This document shows positions 55,274 to 64,000 of a DNA stretch of 64,000 bases, one piece after another. Positions within the stretch are counted from its first letter, which is position 1. Each line of letters starts with the position of its first letter. The notes below the pieces were generated by a model. It was given only the letters and a program-made list of their open reading frames with translations, was not told the origin of the DNA and ran no database searches. Position numbers and translations under genes: made by a program. Source of the DNA: Plenodomus lindquistii. Its lineage: Eukaryota; Ascomycota; Dothideomycetes; Pleosporales; Leptosphaeriaceae. The stretch lies in assembly GCA_025504975.1 (NCBI GenBank), contig JANUWI010000020.1, positions 558,001 through 622,000 on the forward strand, in the 5' to 3' direction.

Positions 55274-58200
55274 GGCGGTAGTGTTAGAGATGGCGAAGGG
55301 GGCCGGTAAGTCCGATGGTCCATCTGGTCACCGCGAACCATGTGCTGGGCGACGAGTCGTGAACATTTGGCTTGACTGTCCGAGATGGATAGTGGGCGAC
55401 GAATGAGGTGGATGCGGTCGCTTGGCTAGAGGCGGCTCCGGCGAGACACTGGCGATGGGTCGGTGGCAGACGACGATATGAAGAGAATGTCAGGGCGTGT
55501 GTGTGTTTGTGCTGCTGCTGCGAATGTCTCATATTGAGAACATGTACGAATGTCCAAAGCATAAACTGAAAAAACTCTTCTGTGCATACCTGGATACTGA
55601 CTTGGTCAAGCGTGCGTTTATTCGATTATAGGGTTTTGAGTGTCAGAGTGACTGGCCCGGCGGCAAGTGTGTGGCGCCGTGGACGCTGAATTGGGAAAGT
55701 AAGAAAGACATGCGTACACCTAGAGGGCATTGTTTGACTTTGGACTGTCAGCTGCCTGCAAAAACGATATCGCGGTGAAACAGACGTGGCACTGGCAGGC
55801 TGTCAAAATCAAGACGCGAGTCGTCTCCGCGACTAATTAGTAGGTACTGGGAAGCCGGGGCATAGTCGTGGTAGGAGAGACGCTGGGCGCACCTCGCGTC
55901 CCAGCAGCGGGTTCGGCGAGGGATCCTGGGGCTGCAGCGCGGAGCGCGGGGAAACGGCTGTGACGGTTCAAAGCGATGACATCGCTAAAAGCTAACCCGG
56001 TGCCGCCTTGCGCCACCCGCCAACCCCGTAGCTGCGGATGACTTTGCTTCATCATTGGTCACCTCCGTCCAGATACTCTGCCTCACACGCAGATCATCAT
56101 CTCCCACCCAAGCATCCATGGAACTCATCCAGGTCCCAGCACTCGACGCTAGAACTGCCGCAGAACGATCGACCCACAATACGTTGCTACTGCGTCGCGC
56201 TGCAGCCCTACCCGTCGCCCGTCACCTCGACCACAATCATACGGTACTACAACGACGCCCCGGCCGGGTCCGCCAAGTCTTCGCTGCCTGGCAGGGCAAG
56301 ATCAAGAGTGCGCCCGCGCGCTGCTCGACACCACGGCAGCTCTCTCGCTGTCGCGGTACACTACGAGAGGCGCCAACACGTAGCTCGACACACCACTATG
56401 TCAGAGACATGTGCAGAGCAGCAGATCGACGACGATTTCGCAAAGGCATAGTGAACCGAGAGTTGCCCCGTGGCCTCCTGCCATGACTGTGGCCAGGCCG
56501 CACCCTCCCTCGCCAGCGCCATCGCAGCTGTCTCCCACGCTCGCACCCTCTACAATAGCATCATCTCGACGTCCGCCGACGCTCCGCAGCACCGCAATCC
56601 CGCTGTCTTCGAGGACCGCTCTCTCGCCCTCTCGCCCAGCAGCACCCGCGCGCCCCCAATCGTATGATCACCTGCTGTCTTGCCACAGCTTGTACGGCTC
56701 TCGCCACGCCTGGAAGCCACCTAAGCACACTCTTTGATTCAAGACGCCCAACATAACCCTTGCGGGCGTCTACGACGGCACTTCCGTAGAGCATTGCGAG
56801 TTTTCCGCCACCAGACACATCCTGCTCCTCATCACAGGCTCCTCATCACAGTAGCCTCGAGAATGATCCCTCTCCATATGCTCGTCGGATAGCGGCAGCG
56901 TCTCTGCAAGCTCCCGACGAGTTGAATTCCAGCATCTACTTCAAGACTAGTTCAGCATCTGGACGCGGGGAATAGCACGCTGTTCGTCATATAGGTCACA
57001 CATAACCCAGATCATCATCTCACAACAATGGCGGGCTGCACATGGATGCTACCGCATGAAACTTGTCATATCCAAATTTTGCATCGAACTACCACAGTTC
57101 ATCGTTACTGGGACCACATTTTTAGCGGCCCCGGGACTAGATCCAATTAGACCAAGTCGGTACAGAAAAGCTACCCTGCTCAACGCTCTCAAGGACTACA
57201 CTCTAGTTTTTCCAAACACCAATCGCGCGAAAAGGTATCTGTATAGGCTCATACTGTTTGTGTGGGCTTCCAGAGATATCTGCAATAATCAGGCAAAGCA
57301 CATGCGCATCTTGCACACAGACGGTGTATCCGCCGCCTTTGTTGGTCTTGTTCACCTTTCCGTCGTCGGAAAGGCAGCCGAGCACGCCATCGTTGTCACG
57401 GTCTCTACCACAGACAAGACGGATCTGCCCATCAATGTGACTGTCGATTCATCTATGCCGATTGCTCTCCTTGTGTTTCCCGTCATCGTGATGTTCAGCT
57501 GGACTCTCGGCAGGGTCTGTACGACGCTCTACTTTGACTCTTTACTGTTTGTGTTAATCTTACCGGTGAAATATCATGTACAGGACGGCGAATGTCGTCC
57601 GTCGGCCGCCTACAAACCATTTTCGCAACGGTTAACCCGTCAGAGATTGGCTCAAAGATATGCTGCTTATGGCGAGCTAGATTATCATGGCGCTCGCAGT
57701 ATAATCCTACCTCAAATATTGAGGAGCAGTGGTGAACGTGGTTCCATCACCTTGGCCTGTCTCAATCTATCTCCACGGTTCGCTCTTCCTTACACGTTGG
57801 TGGATCTCGATACGACTTGATGCTCCCAAGAAGGCTGTACAGGTTGAACGTTTCCTTTTACTTCACATGTTGGGACCATTATCAACCAGCGCTTGTCCGC
57901 CACATTGTGCATATTGAGGGATGAATTGAAGGAGTGAAAGGATTGATTAAGGAGTAACCATAGAGGAGTGGGAGAAGTTATCTATATACTATAGATGATA
58001 GAGATCACGTGAGGCCAAGCCAAGATGGCCCAATCATCTGTTAATAGTGTATACTCCCCTGTCTTTCTAAAAATTGAGTCTAATTAGGGAGGCCTATACG
58101 CGAAAGTTGTCATATCAAGAATCACTTCTTGTATGGTATGAAACAAGAATAATAATCGAATTGTGAGGCTGTGTGCCGACTGCAAACTTTATATGCTAGT

Positions 58201-58849
58201 GGTTTGATAGCGTGTTAGTAGTGAGATAGGGGAAGAATAATTGCTGCGAAGGTAGTGAGTCTTTTCATCATCCATAAGGTAACGTCTGTTCTTTTGCAAC
58301 TTTAGACAACAGCAGTTTCAGTACCCGACAAATGAGACTTAGTAAGATCCATTCATAACGCGAGCTAATCGTACAAGGAGGGTACACTTTGAGCGCAAAC
58401 CTCCGCAGATTGTCGTCCTGATATCGCCCTCCTGCACATCATAATGAGATTAAGACATCCTCAGGACGATATCATGTGTCAAATGCTACAAAACTAGTGC
58501 ATCTTCGGAGCCGAGCCCAAGCCGGCCCTTGTATCGAATACAAAAACGTACAAAACCCCAGCACATAATGCCTAGATCTTCAGCAAGATGCGTGATATAC
58601 AAGCCCTGTTGAGCAAGGAGCGACAAGCAGCATAAGACCTGACCACATAATTTCTCCTGAGGCTGTTACGCAGAGAGGGGTACCAGCCAACAAAACCTCA
58701 ACCTACGCGTGCTATCTGCACAGAGCATCCGACCACGCGACCACGCCTACACTGACTCCTCTTCCAACCAAGCGGACACTGAAATGAGAGAAGATAGCCC
58801 AAGATGTTAGGCACACCCGACCTAGCACCCACTGGCCAACTGCCTTCTC
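55274..58849. other. 3.6-kb stretch with no supported gene
   Basis: Several GC-rich overlapping frames (55984-56818) have no family motif on either strand. An open plus frame of 254 codons at 57056-57820 has hydrophobic stretches (IALLVFPVIVMFSWTLG) but competes with another frame reading GRRMSSVGRLQTIFATVNP, which looks more protein-like and carries stops. I could not decide, and call neither a gene. The region 57900-58400 is AT-rich and without features. Confidence 0.45.
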
Positions 58850-58878
58850 GACGACCACCCCGGCCACTACCCCGCAGC

Positions 58879-60082
58879 CTTCAAATCTGCTGGGTGAATG
58901 TGGCCAAGAGCTCCCCATGCCACATTGCTGCTCTTGAGATGGCATGGGCCCAAGAAATGGATGTACTCTGCATCCAAGAACCTGTAACGGCTCAAGAACA
59001 TGAGGTGCCGAAAGGCGTCCGAATCAGCTCTAAGGCATATGGGAGTGCGCGCGGATCAAGAAGCCAAACAAATCATATTCTTATAGGCCTTGTACGAAAG
59101 GACAAGAAAATCATGCCTCTACAGTTCTATCAAGGAAGCAAGCTATATAGGGTAGGACTCGGTGGTAGTTCTGGGCCTTTACGGGGTTCTCTCCTTTCCT
59201 CTGCTGTGTTGGCACGTAGGTAACAGTGGGGTAGGAATTCCTGTAGGATCTGGACTGGGTATAGTACGGAGGTGGTTCGGGTAGAGGTCGGTATAGTCTC
59301 CCATCTTTGATAAGCTTGTATGGGGAAAGATAGGGGTGGCTCACGAGGGGGCTCCTGTGGCTGAGGGTCGTCGTTGTAATAGGATGTGGCTTTGTCACAG
59401 AACCCTGGACAAGCCTAGGAAACCGAACCTCCACCCACCCATGCTGGGACTGCTTCGCCCCAGTGGAGGACTGGGAGCAACCCAACACCTGGGAATCCCA
59501 ACGCCCAAGGGTACTGACCTACGTCAGAAAGGGGGCACGCCTCCAATCTGAATTCCTCTACCCAGCTATAAACAGAGACGCTATGTGGGTCAAAGTCAAC
59601 GGCTACTCAATCCTTAACATATACCGATCCCCACACAACCAGGAAACCCTCCACTACCTGCTCCAGGTAAAGCCCCCCCCCCCCCCCCCCCATCATTAGT
59701 AGGGGGAGACTTCAACGTCCGACACGAGACATTTGAGCCAGGCTCAATCTCAGCCCACGGTGGGACTGAAGTCGCCCAATGGGCTATCCGAAACAACACC
59801 GATTACATTGGGGAAGCTGGCAAGCCCACTCACACTGCCGGGCATGTCCTAGACCTCAAATTCTCAAATATCCCCTTCACCACAACCACTGTCCGCGATG
59901 ACCTACAAAGCGGCTCCGACCATTTTACCACTGTCACTAACATACCACGGCGGGGACAATCAGCACCAGACCAATACCACTACCGAGTGACCCCTGACAA
60001 GACCGCCATGTTTGCCGAGCTTGTAGAGTTAGGAATGCAAGCGGCACCGTCACCACTCCAAGCCAAAGACACCACCTTCTAA
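58879..60082 (+). pseudogene. LINE AP-endonuclease domain, interrupted
   Basis: It begins LQICWVNVAKSSPCHIAALE (catalytic Asn) and MDVLCIQEP (catalytic Glu). After about 59005 the text no longer looks like a LINE endonuclease; the recognisable part resumes near 59425 with HPCWDCFAPVEDWEQPNTW, RVLTYVRKGARLQSEFLY and VNGYSILNIYRSPHNQETL. A run of 19 C (59673-59691) then changes the frame just before the catalytic VGGDFNVRHETFEPG. The domain finishes with LDLKFSNIPFTTTTVRDDL and the final SDH motif (SGSDHFTT). TAA at 60080-60082 interrupts the linker to RT. Confidence 0.8.
59673..59691 (+). repeat. Poly-C run, 19 bases
   Basis: Nineteen consecutive C inside the LINE endonuclease, replacing a short proline-coding stretch. 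The frames on its two sides differ. Confidence 0.9.
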
Positions 60083-61657
60083 GAGAACTGTGTCTCCCAC
60101 CTCACAACCACGCTCAAGCATGTCCTTGAGACCGCAGCGAAGCCAGCACGCGAGACTGGCCACTCCGCACTCTGGTGGACGGACGCCTGCAAAGAGGCGC
60201 ATGCCAGACACCTCCGGGAACGCGCTCCAGAGGGCACCACCCCCACAGCCGCCACCAGGGAATTCCTTAGCACCGTTCGACAGGCAAAAAGGGAAAACTG
60301 GCGACAGCGCATAAAAAACCTCGAATCCGACAAAGACCTCTACAAACTGGTGGGCTGGCACAAGCTGGTTCCAACATACCAGGACTCCCCAATCACCGCC
60401 AATGGCCATACGTGTACGGACCCCCAAGACAAGGCCGAAGCCCTGCGCAGAGAGATCCTAGACCTCTTCACGGCGGAAGAGGACCTCCCTGAGCCCCCAG
60501 AACCGATCCACCACAACAGCCCCCTGCCGTGGGACACCAACTCGCTTGAGGAAGTGGAACGCTCAGTAATCGGGGTTTCCAGCACTTCCCCATGGACAGA
60601 CCGAATCACGGTTGGCTTGCTCAAGGCCTGCTGGAGCCATATCCATTCACACCTTCAAGCCACATACCAACAATGCCTCAAACTCAGCCACTTCCCAACC
60701 CAGTGGAAGACCGCTGAGGTAGCCGTGATCCCAAAGATTGGGAAAAAAGACAAGACCTCGCCGCGCTCCTGGCGGCTCATTGCTCTGCTCTCATGCATAG
60801 GCAAAGGACTTGAGCGGGTAGTGGCCAGGCACATGGCCTGGACCGCTCTCCAACATAAGATCGTAAGCCCACAACATGGAGGAGCCCTACCAAAGCGGTC
60901 CGCCATGGACCTCATTACCTCCTTTGTTCACGATGTTGAACAAGCCTGGTCAATAGGCAAGACTGTCACGATGGTCACGATGGACGTCCAAGGAGCGTTT
61001 AACGCACTCCTTAAGAACAGGCTGTTACATCGAATGGCCGCACAAGGCTGGCCCCCAACCACCATTGCATTTATCAACTTATTCCTCACAGACCGCAAGG
61101 TGAGAGTTAGACTGGGCAGGGATATCACCCCAGAGCACCCAGTCGCGTGTGGCAAACCCCAAGGGTCACCACTCTGTCCTATTCTCTACACCCTCTACCT
61201 AGCTAAACTACTCAACCAGGACAAGACCCTCAGATTTGGTTACGCCGACGACGTGGCCCTCTACCGGACCTCCCACAGCCTTGAAGAGAACACACGCCTG
61301 CTCCAACAAGACATTCAATCAATCAACAGCTGGGGGGAAGCCAACAAGGTTGCCTTCGCCCCAGAGAAAATGGAGATGATACACCTCACCAAGAAAAGAG
61401 GACAAAGCTACTCTGCCCGCACCCTCCCAGACCGAACCCCTGAACCAACCGCGGAGTCCCTCCGCTGGCTGGGCATGCACCTCGACCCTAAGCTCAACTT
61501 CAAAAGACATGTCACCATCCGAGCTGCCACGTTTCGCAAGCTGGCTAATCACTTGCGCAGCCTGGGCAACACTGCCAGCGGACCGCCCCCAGACGCCCTC
61601 CGCAAAGCCGTTATAACATGTGTCCTCCCCTCACTCCTATACAGCGCTGAGGCCTAG
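60083..61657 (+). pseudogene. LINE reverse transcriptase domain (catalytic motifs intact, premature TAG)
   Basis: The frame is open for over 500 codons. RT motifs are present: FPTQWKTAEVAVIPKIGKKD, RSWRLIALLSCIGKGLERVV, MVTMDVQGAFNALL (first Asp), ACGKPQGSPLCPILYTLYLA and LRFGYADDVALYRT (the YADD catalytic pair), then LRWLGMHLDPKLNFK. All catalytic residues are present. The frame ends in TAG at 61655-61657 within SAEA-stop-YEGRSKNP, where related elements would have a Trp, and the same frame continues afterwards. A TGG-to-TAG change fits G-to-A (C-to-T on the other strand) decay. Confidence 0.88.
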
Positions 61658-62878
61658 TACGAAGGCCGCTCCAAGAACCCAAGAATCATGCGCAGCGCTC
61701 GCAAACCCACAGTCAGCACAAGGATCGGCTGGCATATCAGGGCCATCGATCAGGTACTAGCCCTCTCCGCCCGAGCCATTCTTCCAGCCTGGAGGACAAC
61801 CCCCAACGCAATCTTGTATCGGGAGGCAGGGATAACGTCTGCAGCAGTCGCACTCGAAGAGGCCAAGCTAAGGTTCGCTCTGCGCCTTCAAACAACAGAC
61901 CACCCACACCCCCTCACCGCCAGGATAAAGCTAACAAAGATCAGAAGAGGAAGGGGCGCAGGCGGCTACCAGCAGCCGCGCTCCAAAGTCCAAAGAATTG
62001 GAGCACTACTTCCTGAAGTACCGCGCCCCACTACTCCCCTGGATGCCGGACTGATCCCACAAACCACATACCAAAGAAGGTTGCATCACAACAATTTAAC
62101 ACCTGGTGGGCCCAGCTACCCCCAGGGGACATTACAATATTTTCAGACGGCTCAGAACAGCAGATTAAAGGCGACCGAAGGGTCACAGACGGGTTTGCTG
62201 CGTACCAAGCCGGGAGCCTCATCACAGCAGGAAGAGGCTCTCTCAATCCCAACACCCATGTGTTTAACGCCGAAGCTGTTGGAGCATAGCGCGGCCTAGA
62301 ACAGGTGACGCGCCTAGCCCAGACAGGTCACAGGAATCCTGGGCAATGAGGAGGCTGATTAGCTCGCGGACCTAGAAGCCAAACATCCCTCTCCCCCTTA
62401 AGGCCTTGCCAACAACCCCTCAGCATCGGGCATCCGCTCTATCGCTAAAACTATTCTCAGATCGGCTCAACAAAACTGCTGGGCCAGCAAGAAAGCAAAG
62501 CTCTCCTCCTGGTACCTCCAGTGGAGACAACCATACGACCCCACCAAGACCCCCGAGTCCCTCCAATTGTCAAGGAGACAGCTTGCCAGGCTGATCGCCC
62601 TCAAAACCAGGCATGGAGATTTTGCCTGGTACCACAACAAATTCAAACATGACAACGCTGAGATCCACTGCATCTGTGGCCGAGTAAAAACCCCTGAACA
62701 CCTAGTCCTCTGCCGCAAGGTGAGAGGCACCTTTGCCAGGTGGCCGCTCCGCCCTCCTGAACCCCCTCGGGGACTCAGGGACGCACTGTCCTACCTGCAG
62801 GACCTAACTGCTCAACCAAAGGGCTTTGCCCAGCTGCTTGAGACGACAGGCTTCTACAAAAGGATATGCGTTAGATGA
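61658..62878 (+). pseudogene. LINE linker, RNase H and zinc-motif region, broken
   Basis: The RT frame continues as PTVSTRIGWHIRAIDQVLAL and ALSARAILPAWRTTPNAILY. RNase H is read in another frame: TIFSDGSEQQIKG (Asp) and HVFNAEAVGA (Glu). After RGLEQVTRLAQTG the sequence jumps to TGILGNEEAD, so the segment with the third acidic residue, present at 36959-37090 in the other copy, is deleted. Stops (TAG, TAA) follow. The C-terminal part, RSIAKTILRSAQQNCWASK, RQLARLIALKTRHGDFAWYH and CICGRVKTPEHLVLC, is intact and ends FYKRICVR with TGA at 62876-62878. Confidence 0.82.
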
Positions 62879-64000
62879 TAGGCCGCCCCCAGATAGGCTG
62901 CCACAAGAACAGATCAGTTGGGTACAACAACCCCCAACTCACCCTCCCCAAGAACTCTGGGGGCACGCCGCCCCCTCAACCACACCCTCGGGGGCACACT
63001 GCCCCCTCGACCAAACCTCCAGGGACACAACGTCCCCTCACCATCGCTGGGTACAACTACCCCCAGCTTACCCTCCCCATATCCTGGAACTGTGACGTCA
63101 GGGGGGCACGCAGCCCGCGAGGTGGGGGGCCAGTCCCACCGGACGGGCGACCCTAATGGGCGGTGCTGAACTCCCTACGTGACCCACCCAACGGCACAAG
63201 TCCCCCAATCCCCCGCTACCAACCCCCGAAACTCCTGGCAGGATGCATGGGCTACGCCCGAGACTGCCCCCCCTCTCCCACCTAGCCGGCGCTAGATGAG
63301 GGGGGGAGACCACTCGCATTCCTTACCTCGTCAGGACGAGGAGGGGATGCAAGACCCGACGCCACCACCTGCACCGAGGACACAGAAGAATCCTAGCGGC
63401 CTAGGACGTCTGAGCCCTCCTGCCTCACTGCGCAGTGTCCACCCCACAGGGAGTTTGGCACAGACCGCCAGCCGACGGTTGCCAGGCTTTTGTTAACCGG
63501 TGTTTGATTGCCAGGCGGAAAATAGCGAACCCCGTTCCCTGTGACGACCAGTCACGCAGCGTGGAGCTGGCCCTTTGCTCTCCCTAGATTGGGATCTCTG
63601 CTGCGCAGCCCAGCCTAAAAAGAGTTTGCACCGACCCCTCAAGAAAAACCTCAACCCTCACCCCTCAAAAAAAGCCTCGACCCTTACCCCTCGCGCTCAC
63701 ACACAGAATCGACGGGTCAACAGACCCTCCCCTGTCTTTTTTGTTTCCCCAATTTGGTTTATTACCATTTTGGTTCTCACACTTGTTCAACGATTCCCTT
63801 TTCCGTGAGCCAGTCTTGGCACTGGAAAGAAGCAGAAAAGGCAGCCACAAGGGCTGCCAATCTACCATTGAAACTGGCCGCAAAGGCCCCCACAACCAGC
63901 AGTCATGCATAATACACCAGGCCTTACAGCCTAGACAATAACTATACTACCCTTCAACCGGCGAAAGGCATGTACAAGACAAACCCCCTCCCCACCCCAT
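62879..64000. other. LINE 3' untranslated region and C-rich flank
   Basis: No gene. C-rich sequence with a periodic hairpin array at 62920-63079 (separate entry). From 63610 to 63700, CCCCTCAA/AAAAACCTC-type pyrimidine units recur. Open frames here are low-complexity in Pro, Thr and Ser. I see no second LINE start before the window ends. Confidence 0.5.
62920..63079 (+). repeat. 31-bp direct repeats flanking three 31-bp-spaced hairpins in the LINE 3' UTR
   Basis: A 31-base sequence beginning GGGTACAACAACCCCCAACT occurs at 62920-62950 and again, slightly changed, at 63049-63079. Between them three short hairpins recur every 31 bases: GGGGGC/GCCCCC at 62959-62975, GGGGGC/GCCCCC at 62990-63006 and GGGAC/GTCCC at 63022-63036, each with a CAC-containing loop. 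Confidence 0.75.

Larger units (their letters stand above)
58850..62878 (+). mobile_element. Tad/I-like LINE (ORF2), near complete but inactive
   Basis: In order: an APE-type endonuclease, a reverse transcriptase, an RNase H and a C-terminal zinc motif CICGRVKTPEHLVLC. This is the layout of I/Tad-clade non-LTR retrotransposons in fungi. No ORF1 was recognised upstream. The frame is broken by a foreign or divergent stretch inside the endonuclease, a 19-C run, TAA near 60080-60082, TAG at 61655-61657 and a deletion in RNase H. The stop at 62876-62878 is probably natural, because the copy at 36596-37639 ends at a similar point. Confidence 0.9.

Noticed and set aside
57056..57820. 254-codon plus-strand frame with hydrophobic stretches
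   Set aside because: No signal or topology pattern that holds together, and a different frame looks more protein-like in its second half. Kept only as a remark.
62920..63079. CRISPR-like array in the LINE 3' UTR
   Set aside because: Repeats are GC hairpins with 31-base period and degenerate sequence, with no unique spacers, in a fungal LINE.
62826..63496. Pro/Thr/Ser-rich frames after the LINE stop
   Set aside because: They are translations of the C-rich repetitive 3' UTR and stay open on several frames.

Overview
The window looks like an accessory, repeat-rich stretch of a filamentous ascomycete (Pezizomycotina) genome. The evidence is short introns of 46-75 bases with GTAAGT-type donors and CTAAC-type branch points, a fungal killer-toxin-like GH18 chitinase, Ty1/copia, Ty3 and Tad/I-like LINE retroelements, hAT-like MITEs, and many coding relics broken by TAG/TGA codons. 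Those stops are compatible with C-to-T decay such as repeat-induced point mutation (RIP). A Dothideomycete origin is a guess. Protein families are named from remembered motifs, with no database search.

Layout. 1-3.4 kb: 3' half of a broken GH18 chitinase, then a broken DHX35-like DEAH helicase. 4.6-5.7 kb: a three-exon gene with an F-box/2EXR-like motif (minus). 7.2-8.5 kb: a multi-exon CMGC-type protein kinase (minus). 9.6-10.1 kb: Ty3 RNase H relic. 10.7-11.1 kb: a clean two-exon gene for a 101-residue protein. 13.2-14.1 kb: a small reading frame split by a 444-bp hAT-like MITE with a perfect 8-bp target duplication. 18.2-19.3 kb: a broken SAM methyltransferase. 20.2-21.6 and 25.2-25.8 kb: two intact unknown genes (minus). 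21.9-24.3 kb: two decayed gag regions in opposite orientations.

29.4-35.2 kb is a transposon nest. A copia element with 198-bp LTRs carries a 308-bp hAT-like MITE inside its 5' LTR, and the integrase and reverse transcriptase have each lost a catalytic aspartate. A second, more decayed copia piece at 46.4-47.6 kb keeps ancestral states at several of these positions. 36.6-37.6 kb and 58.9-62.9 kb hold two LINE copies of related families. 39.6-43.9 kb holds two direct-repeat paralogues of an unrecognised family, both broken, followed at 43.9-45.7 kb by a relic I read as SNF2-helicase-like. 50.4-51.3 kb: a BTB/POZ gene. 51.6-52.4 kb: another gag relic. 54.9-55.3 kb: a ubiquitin-conjugating domain relic without its catalytic cysteine.

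No operon-like organisation or shared pathway links the genes. The plausibly working ones are the 4.6-kb gene, the kinase, the small two-exon gene and the two unknown genes at 20-26 kb. The BTB gene is uncertain. Most of the remainder is transposon debris or sequence with no recognisable gene.
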